A stretch of DNA of 15,624 nucleotides from Caldifarciminota bacterium (lineage in GTDB: Bacteria; Hydrothermota; Tepidihabitantia; Tepidihabitantales; Tepidihabitantaceae): the NCBI GenBank assembly GCA_016935295.1, contig JAFGRF010000342.1:1-15624 (forward strand), given 5' to 3'. Under the pieces are notes generated by a model. The model was not told where the DNA came from. It searched no databases and was given only the letters and a program-made list of their open reading frames with translations. The position numbers and the translations under genes are program-made. Positions 11,885 through 15,624 of this stretch are shown piece by piece. The stretch's first letter is position 1, and the number at the start of each line of letters is the position of its first letter.

Positions 11885-14782
11885 ATGTCGGAGAGACTGA
11901 CTCCCCTCCTCGCCCAGTACCGGAAGATCAAGGGGCAGCACAAAGACACGCTGCTTCTCTTCCGCGTCGGCGACTTCTACGAGATGTTCTACGAGGATGC
12001 CGCCATCGGCGCCAAGGCACTCAGCCTGACTCTCACCTCGCGACCGCACGGTCCGGACAACGTCGTACCGCTCGCCGGTGTTCCGGCCAAGGCGCTCGAC
12101 ACCTACATCGGCCGGCTCGTTTCCCAGGGCTTCAAGGTTGCGGTCTGCGACCAACTCGAGCTGCCGGACGGACGCAAACCGGTGGTGAAGCGCGACGTAG
12201 TCGAGGTCATCACGCCCGGCACACTCACGAACCCCAACCTGCTCGAGGCCCGGCGCAACAACTTCCTGCTCGCCATCTCCCCTGCCGGAGACCGCTACGG
12301 CATCGCGTTCGCCGACGTCTCCACCGGCGAGTTCTCGGTGGCCGAGATTCCGGCCGACGCGCTCGTCGAAGAAGTCCAGAAGATCGACCCTTCCGAAATC
12401 CTCATCCCCCAGACTTGGTCGTCCGACTCCGCCACTCGACCCCTTGAATCCCGGAGTCCTGGAATCCTCTCCGCTTCCTCCCGCCTCGACGACTACTACT
12501 TCACGCAGGACTACGCGTTCGACAAGCTCTCCACCCACTTCGGAGTCGCCAACCTCGATGGATTCGGCATCGGCACAATGACCGAAGGAATCTGCGCGGC
12601 CGGCGCCGTGCTTCACTACCTGGAAGAGACTCAGCGCGCCGCGCTCAACCACATCCGCAGGATATCCCCATACGAGTCTCGTGATTTCCTCCTGATCGAC
12701 CGCATCTCGCGCCGTAACCTCGAACTGGTCGAACGGCTCGGCTCCGAAGACCAGCGCCCGACAACCGAAGGAACTCTCCTGTCGGTCCTCGACCGCACGC
12801 ATTCACCGGCCGGCACCAGGCTGCTCCGCCGCTGGGTGCTCGCGCCGCTGCTTGACGTTGAAGCCATCCGCTCCCGACAGGACGCGGTCGAAGAACTCTC
12901 TCGCGCCGGCTCCCCGCTCGACGAAGTCGAATCGCTCCTGTCCAAGCTTGGTGACCTCGAACGCATCAGCTCTCGCGTCGCGCTTGAGCGTGCCAACGCG
13001 CGCGACCTGGTCGCGCTCCGCAACTGGCTCCTCCTCGCCCCGGAAATCAAGCAGATCCTCGCCGGCCGCTCCTCACTCCTCTCTCCTCACTCCTCCCTCC
13101 TCACTCGTCTTCATGACGGAATCGAGGACTTCTCACAGGTCACCGCAGACATCACGAGCACCCTGGTCGACGACCCCCCGCTTGCCATCACCGACGGCGG
13201 CATGATCCGAGCCGGTGCCAATCCTGAGCTGGACGAGCTACGCTCACTGGCGTCTGACACCAAAGGCTACATTGCCCGGCTGCAGGAAACCGAGCGCGAG
13301 CGCACGGGCATACCCAACCTGCGAGTCAGGTTCAACTCGGTCTTCGGCTACTACATCGAAGTAACGAAGTCCTATCTCAACCAGGTCCCGAAGAACTACC
13401 TGCGCAAGCAGACCGTGCTCAATGCCGAGCGGTTCATCACACCCGAGCTCAAAGAGCATGAAGCCCGCGTACTCCACGCCGAAGAGCGCATCAAGCAACT
13501 GGAACTGGAACTGCTCACGGCCCTGCGCAAGCGGGTCGCGGCCGAAGTAGGCAGGGTTTTGACGCTCTCGGGACTACTGGCCCAACTCGACGCGCTCGCG
13601 AGTTTGGCCCGCGTCGCCCGCGACCCCGGCTACACCCGGCCGGCGGTTGACGAATCGACCGTGCTCGAAATCGAGGCCGGCCGCCACCCGGTGGTCGAAC
13701 GCCTCCTCGCCCACCAGTTCATACCGAACGATGCTCGGCTCTGCGCCGGCAGCGATTCGGAAGAGACGCCACGAAGACACGAAGGACACGAAACGGAATC
13801 TCCTCCTGCTTCCGCCGATTCGTCATTCGGACTTCGTCATTCGGACTCTCCTCAGATAGTCATCCTGACCGGCCCGAACATGGCCGGCAAATCCACCTAC
13901 CTGCGCCAAGTCGCGCTCATCGCCATCATGGCCCAGATCGGCTCGTTTGTCCCCGCGACCAAAGCGCGCATCGGCGTCGTCGACAAAGTCTTCACCCGCA
14001 TCGGCGCTTCCGACGACCTCTCGCGCGGGGTCTCGACCTTCCTCGCCGAAATGACTGAGACCGCGAACATCCTCAACAACGCGACCACGAAGAGCCTCAT
14101 CATCCTCGACGAAATCGGCCGCGGCACCGCCACGAGCGACGGCATCGCCATCGCCTGGGCCACCGTGGAATACCTCCACGGCGGACCACAGACAATGCAG
14201 AAGTCAGAAACCAGAAACCAGAAACCAGAGAGTCCGGACACTCTGAATTCAGATATCTGCATTCTGCATTCTGAACTGTCCGCTCCGCGTCCAAAGACCC
14301 TCTTCGCCACTCACTACCACGAGCTGACCGACATCACCCAGCTCCTGCCCCGGTGCGCCAACTACAGCTTCACGGTCAGGGAAAAGGGCGGACAGGTCCT
14401 CTTCATGCGCAAGCTCAAGAAAGGCCCGGCCGACAAGAGCTACGGTATCGCGGTGGCCAAGCTTGCCGGTCTGCCGACCGCGGTCATCGAACGGGCCAAG
14501 CAGGTTCTCGCCGACTTCGAGCAAGGCGAAAGGCTCTCGGTCAACCAGCTCGCCCCCCAGTCCGACCTCGCCCTTGCCGCTGACAAACCATCTGGCAAGT
14601 ACGAAGTCCAGGCTCCAACCGCCGAAGTTCCGAGTTCGGTGTTCGGCGTTCGGCGTTCGGACTTGAGCGAGGCGGTCCTCGCGGAACTCCGGTCTACCGA
14701 CATCGAAGTCCTCTCCCCGCTCCAGGCCTTCGACCTCCTCCTCCGCCTCAAACAGCGCCTGGCCGAAGAACAGAAGGACTAG
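11885..14782 (+). CDS. mutS: DNA mismatch repair ATPase MutS with repeat-derived insertions
   Basis: MutS clamps onto mismatched DNA and recruits MutL. The 965-residue product has the mismatch-reading Phe31-Tyr32-Glu33 in GDFYEMF, connector and lever domains, the clamp region (NLRVRFNSVFGYYIEVTKSYLNQVP), Walker A GPNMAGKST (663-671), Walker B ILDEIGRGT with Asp742-Glu743, FATHYHELT (807-815, conserved His810) and the C-terminal LSPLQAFDLLLRLKQRL. Typical MutS1 proteins have about 850-870 residues. The excess maps to repeat-encoded segments: about 179-199, 396-410, 624-655, 766-802 and 913-928. All keep the frame open and every core motif is present, so the gene looks functional. No Shine-Dalgarno site precedes the ATG. 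mutL is not in the window. Confidence 0.97.
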   Translation: MSERLTPLLAQYRKIKGQHKDTLLLFRVGDFYEMFYEDAAIGAKALSLTLTSRPHGPDNVVPLAGVPAKALDTYIGRLVSQGFKVAVCDQLELPDGRKPVVKRDVVEVITPGTLTNPNLLEARRNNFLLAISPAGDRYGIAFADVSTGEFSVAEIPADALVEEVQKIDPSEILIPQTWSSDSATRPLESRSPGILSASSRLDDYYFTQDYAFDKLSTHFGVANLDGFGIGTMTEGICAAGAVLHYLEETQRAALNHIRRISPYESRDFLLIDRISRRNLELVERLGSEDQRPTTEGTLLSVLDRTHSPAGTRLLRRWVLAPLLDVEAIRSRQDAVEELSRAGSPLDEVESLLSKLGDLERISSRVALERANARDLVALRNWLLLAPEIKQILAGRSSLLSPHSSLLTRLHDGIEDFSQVTADITSTLVDDPPLAITDGGMIRAGANPELDELRSLASDTKGYIARLQETERERTGIPNLRVRFNSVFGYYIEVTKSYLNQVPKNYLRKQTVLNAERFITPELKEHEARVLHAEERIKQLELELLTALRKRVAAEVGRVLTLSGLLAQLDALASLARVARDPGYTRPAVDESTVLEIEAGRHPVVERLLAHQFIPNDARLCAGSDSEETPRRHEGHETESPPASADSSFGLRHSDSPQIVILTGPNMAGKSTYLRQVALIAIMAQIGSFVPATKARIGVVDKVFTRIGASDDLSRGVSTFLAEMTETANILNNATTKSLIILDEIGRGTATSDGIAIAWATVEYLHGGPQTMQKSETRNQKPESPDTLNSDICILHSELSAPRPKTLFATHYHELTDITQLLPRCANYSFTVREKGGQVLFMRKLKKGPADKSYGIAVAKLAGLPTAVIERAKQVLADFEQGERLSVNQLAPQSDLALAADKPSGKYEVQAPTAEVPSSVFGVRRSDLSEAVLAELRSTDIEVLSPLQAFDLLLRLKQRLAEEQKD
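12446..12469. repeat. 8-bp tandem repeat inside mutS (tract A)
   Basis: Three units GAATCCCG, GAGTCCTG, GAATCCTC encode part of the connector-domain loop between PSEIL and DDYYF (about residues 188-195). E. coli MutS also has a variable loop of similar length here, so the net insertion may be small. Confidence 0.55.
13070..13111. repeat. 7-bp tandem repeat inside mutS (tract B)
   Basis: Six units in register: TCCTCAC, TCCTCTC, TCCTCAC, TCCTCCC, TCCTCAC, TCGTCTT. They encode a Ser/Leu-rich loop (residues 396-410) in the lever/core domain between EIKQILAG and LHDGIEDF. The strand is almost pure pyrimidine. Confidence 0.8.
13770..13846. repeat. Repeat tract just before the Walker A motif of mutS (tract C)
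   Basis: The left block has CACGAAGA, CACGAAGGA, CACGAAACG (13770-13795), an 8-9 bp period. The right block is an exact 14-bp tandem duplication, TTCGTCATTCGGAC twice (13819-13846), equal to four heptamers. The two blocks encode an Arg/His/Glu/Ser-rich stretch (about residues 624-655) directly before PQIVILTGPNMAGKST. Confidence 0.8.
14199..14276. repeat. Double heptamer array inside mutS between Walker B and FATHYHEL (tract D)
   Basis: Block one: AGAAGTC, three AGAAACC, AGAGAGT (14199-14233). After 8 bases, block two: TCTGAAT, TCAGATA, TCTGCAT, TCTGCAT, TCTGAAC (14242-14276). The second block also contains overlapping palindromes, TCTGAATTCAGA (14242-14253) and CAGATATCTG (14250-14259). Together they add about 35 polar residues (766-802) between VEYLH and PKTLFATHYHEL. 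Confidence 0.85.
14634..14661. repeat. 7-bp tandem repeat near the 3' end of mutS (tract E)
   Basis: Four units: GTTCGGT, GTTCGGC, GTTCGGC, GTTCGGA. They encode SVFGVRRSD (about residues 917-926) in the variable linker before the C-terminal helical region of MutS. Confidence 0.8.
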
Positions 14783-14807
14783 CACCAAAGCGCGGGCGGG
14801 AATCGGC

Positions 14808-14825
14808 AGCGGGTCCCTTCCCGCT
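14808..14825. other. Small GC-rich hairpin after mutS
   Basis: A perfect 6-bp stem AGCGGG/CCCGCT with a 6-nt loop starts 25 bases after the mutS stop. No U tract follows, so it is at most a weak terminator or an RNA 3'-end stabiliser. Confidence 0.3.
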
Positions 14826-14846
14826 TCTGCAGACCAAGCCATCCAG

Positions 14847-14908
14847 AAAACGGGGACTGTACCGCGCCAAGTCCGACGTTGGCGCTCCGTGGGACTACTC
14901 CCCGTTTT
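14847..14908. repeat. REP-like compound palindrome downstream of mutS
   Basis: Outer arms AAAACGGGGA (14847-14856) and TCCCCGTTTT (14899-14908) are a perfect 10-bp inverted repeat. Nested inside is a second perfect 7-bp inverted repeat, GCGCCAA/TTGGCGC (14864-14870 and 14879-14885), with an 8-nt loop. Reading from the left, the arm ends in TTTT, so it could also end transcripts from mutS. The two-stem layout resembles REP-type elements mobilised by RAYT transposases, but no transposase is in the window. Confidence 0.6.
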
Positions 14909-14910
14909 CC

Positions 14911-15050
14911 TCACGGGCCCATCGGCGCTGCGATGTTGAGGACATCCGTGCGGATCGTCTGGAGCGTAGGGTCTCATGCAGGGCGCAGGCCTCATGACCG
15001 GTTGCTCGGTTTCGCGTCAGGTGCGTGAACCGCAGACTCGAAACTCGCCG
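14911..15050. other. Intergenic stretch without a recognised gene
   Basis: Between the compound palindrome and the 12-bp array are about 140 bases. Open frames cross it on both strands, but none shows a recognisable protein motif, ribosome-binding site or promoter. The last 24 bases (15027-15050) may be very degenerate extra units of the array. Confidence 0.4.
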
Positions 15051-15326
15051 AAATGCTCTCCGCAATGCACCTTCCATCGCTCCGCTCATCGGAACTCTCA
15101 TCGCATCGTCCATTGCGTACTGCATTGCTCCTTCGACTGCATTCTCAACCGGACCCTCGACTCGACCTCAAACTGGACTCTCGATTGCTCCGGCCATCGG
15201 ACCTCGCATCGCTGGACAAACTGCTCGGAGCATTGCTCATGGCATTGGACCCTTCAATGCTCAACTCATTGCACCTTTCAATACACCGGTCATGGCTCAC
15301 TTGAATTGATGCTGCAATGCTCCCCG
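15051..15326. repeat. Degenerate 12-bp tandem array, 23 units
   Basis: Units such as CATCGCTCCGCT, CATCGGAACTCT, CATTGCGTACTG, CATTGCTCCTTC, CATTGGACCCTT and CATTGCACCTTT follow each other every 12 bases from 15051 to 15326 with no insertion or deletion that breaks the register, though almost every unit differs. The consensus is close to CATTGCwCCyTC. All three plus-strand frames are open through most of the array. In the best minus-strand frame units read as x-G-A/P-M (EGAM, QYAM, DDAM, RVPM, SGAM), but four units contain TGA. There is no spacer/repeat alternation, so it is not a CRISPR array. Confidence 0.85.
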
Positions 15327-15498
15327 AAAGGCAGCCTGGGAGGCGACCCCTATATGCTAATTCCCATGCCCGCGACCGGGACTAAATCGTTCATAGTATG
15401 GTGGTTATGCCTAGTGGCTACCTTGCGCTACTTTCTCAGTTCTTTTCGTCCCTTCTGCCCTGCGTCCGAATGGACCGACAGCAGATACCCGCGGCGTA
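15327..15498. other. Intergenic stretch, no gene recognised
   Basis: About 170 bases after the 12-bp array. An open frame on the plus strand continues from the array to 15518, but its translation changes from a repeated His/Cys/Ser/Thr pattern to unrelated sequence and has no ribosome-binding site, so it is not annotated as a gene. No tRNA or rRNA feature was recognised. Confidence 0.4.
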
Positions 15499-15526
15499 CC
15501 GTCAGCCGTAAACCGTAGGCCTTAGG
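15499..15526. repeat. Heptamer array
   Basis: Four units in register: CCGTCAG, CCGTAAA, CCGTAGG, CCTTAGG, with CTCTCTC possibly a decayed fifth. Confidence 0.65.
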
Positions 15527-15579
15527 CTCTCTCTCCACCCGCCTCCCGAACCGGACAATCGCTGCGGCCCTTGGACAGA

Positions 15580-15624
15580 GACCGAAGACCGACGACTGTG
15601 GACCGAAGACCAGCGACGAAGGAC
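15580..15624. repeat. Heptamer array running off the window
   Basis: Six units in register, GACCGAA, GACCGAC, GACTGTG, GACCGAA, GACCAGC, GACGAAG, and a seventh beginning GAC at the last base. Each unit starts with GAC. Confidence 0.8.

Noticed and set aside
11726..12802. Long minus-strand open frame antisense to mutS
   Set aside because: It is the mirror of mutS codons in a GC-rich gene; no domain is recognised and it crosses the heptamer spacer.
15051..15326. TGA read as glycine in the minus-strand x-G-A/P-M repeats
   Set aside because: Three of the four TGA codons fall where Gly is usual, which recalls Gracilibacteria/SR1 recoding. However, several ribosomal genes here (rpsQ, rpmC, rplP, rplC, rpsJ, rplD) end at TGA, so TGA is a stop, and GGA to TGA is a single base change expected in decay.
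15051..15326. CRISPR array
   Set aside because: Units are 12 bp with no alternating repeat and spacer, and no cas genes are near.
14976..15518. 180-residue plus-strand open frame through the 12-bp array
   Set aside because: Openness follows from a stop-free unit with a period divisible by three; the other two frames are open too. There is no ribosome-binding site, and the translation changes character outside the array.

Overview
The window is bacterial, roughly 60% G+C by eye, and comes from a diderm (Gram-negative type) organism: it carries a LapA/LapB-like pair, a lipoprotein with a lipobox and a multi-spanning TMTC-like membrane protein. The phylum cannot be fixed from the sequence alone. 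The divergent ribosomal proteins, the high G+C and the many short tandem repeats fit an uncultivated lineage such as a high-GC candidate phylum; that placement is a guess.

Left part (1-5663, minus strand): a canonical S10 operon running into the spc operon, in the order rpsJ-rplC-rplD-rplW-rplB-rpsS-rplV-rpsC-rplP-rpmC-rpsQ-rplN-rplX, with rplX cut off by the window edge. Genes abut or overlap by a few bases, so translational coupling is likely. A good sigma-70-type promoter (TTGACA, 16 bp, TATATT) lies about 110 nt upstream of rpsJ, and its leader contains three small hairpins. No str-operon genes (rpsL, rpsG, fusA, tuf) precede rpsJ.

Middle (5770-8424, minus strand): a putative lipoprotein gene followed by a TMTC-like membrane protein with C-terminal TPRs, probably co-transcribed from a promoter whose -10 box lies almost on the lipoprotein start codon. 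Divergent to it, on the plus strand, are a small gene of possible PD-(D/E)XK nuclease type and miaB (tRNA ms2i6A37 methylthiotransferase). Both have promoters that predict leaderless or nearly leaderless mRNAs.

Right part (10289-15624, plus strand): lapA-like and lapB-like genes (envelope/LPS homeostasis) and mutS (mismatch repair). The most striking feature of the window is here. The two spacers flanking lapAB are largely degenerate tandem repeats with a 7-bp period, and mutS itself contains several such tracts in frame, including one just before the Walker A motif and one between Walker B and the FATHYHEL motif. These account for MutS being 965 residues instead of about 850-870. Downstream of mutS there is no convincing gene: the region has a compound REP-like hairpin, a 276-bp array of 23 degenerate 12-bp units kept in perfect register, and two more heptamer arrays, the last running off the window.
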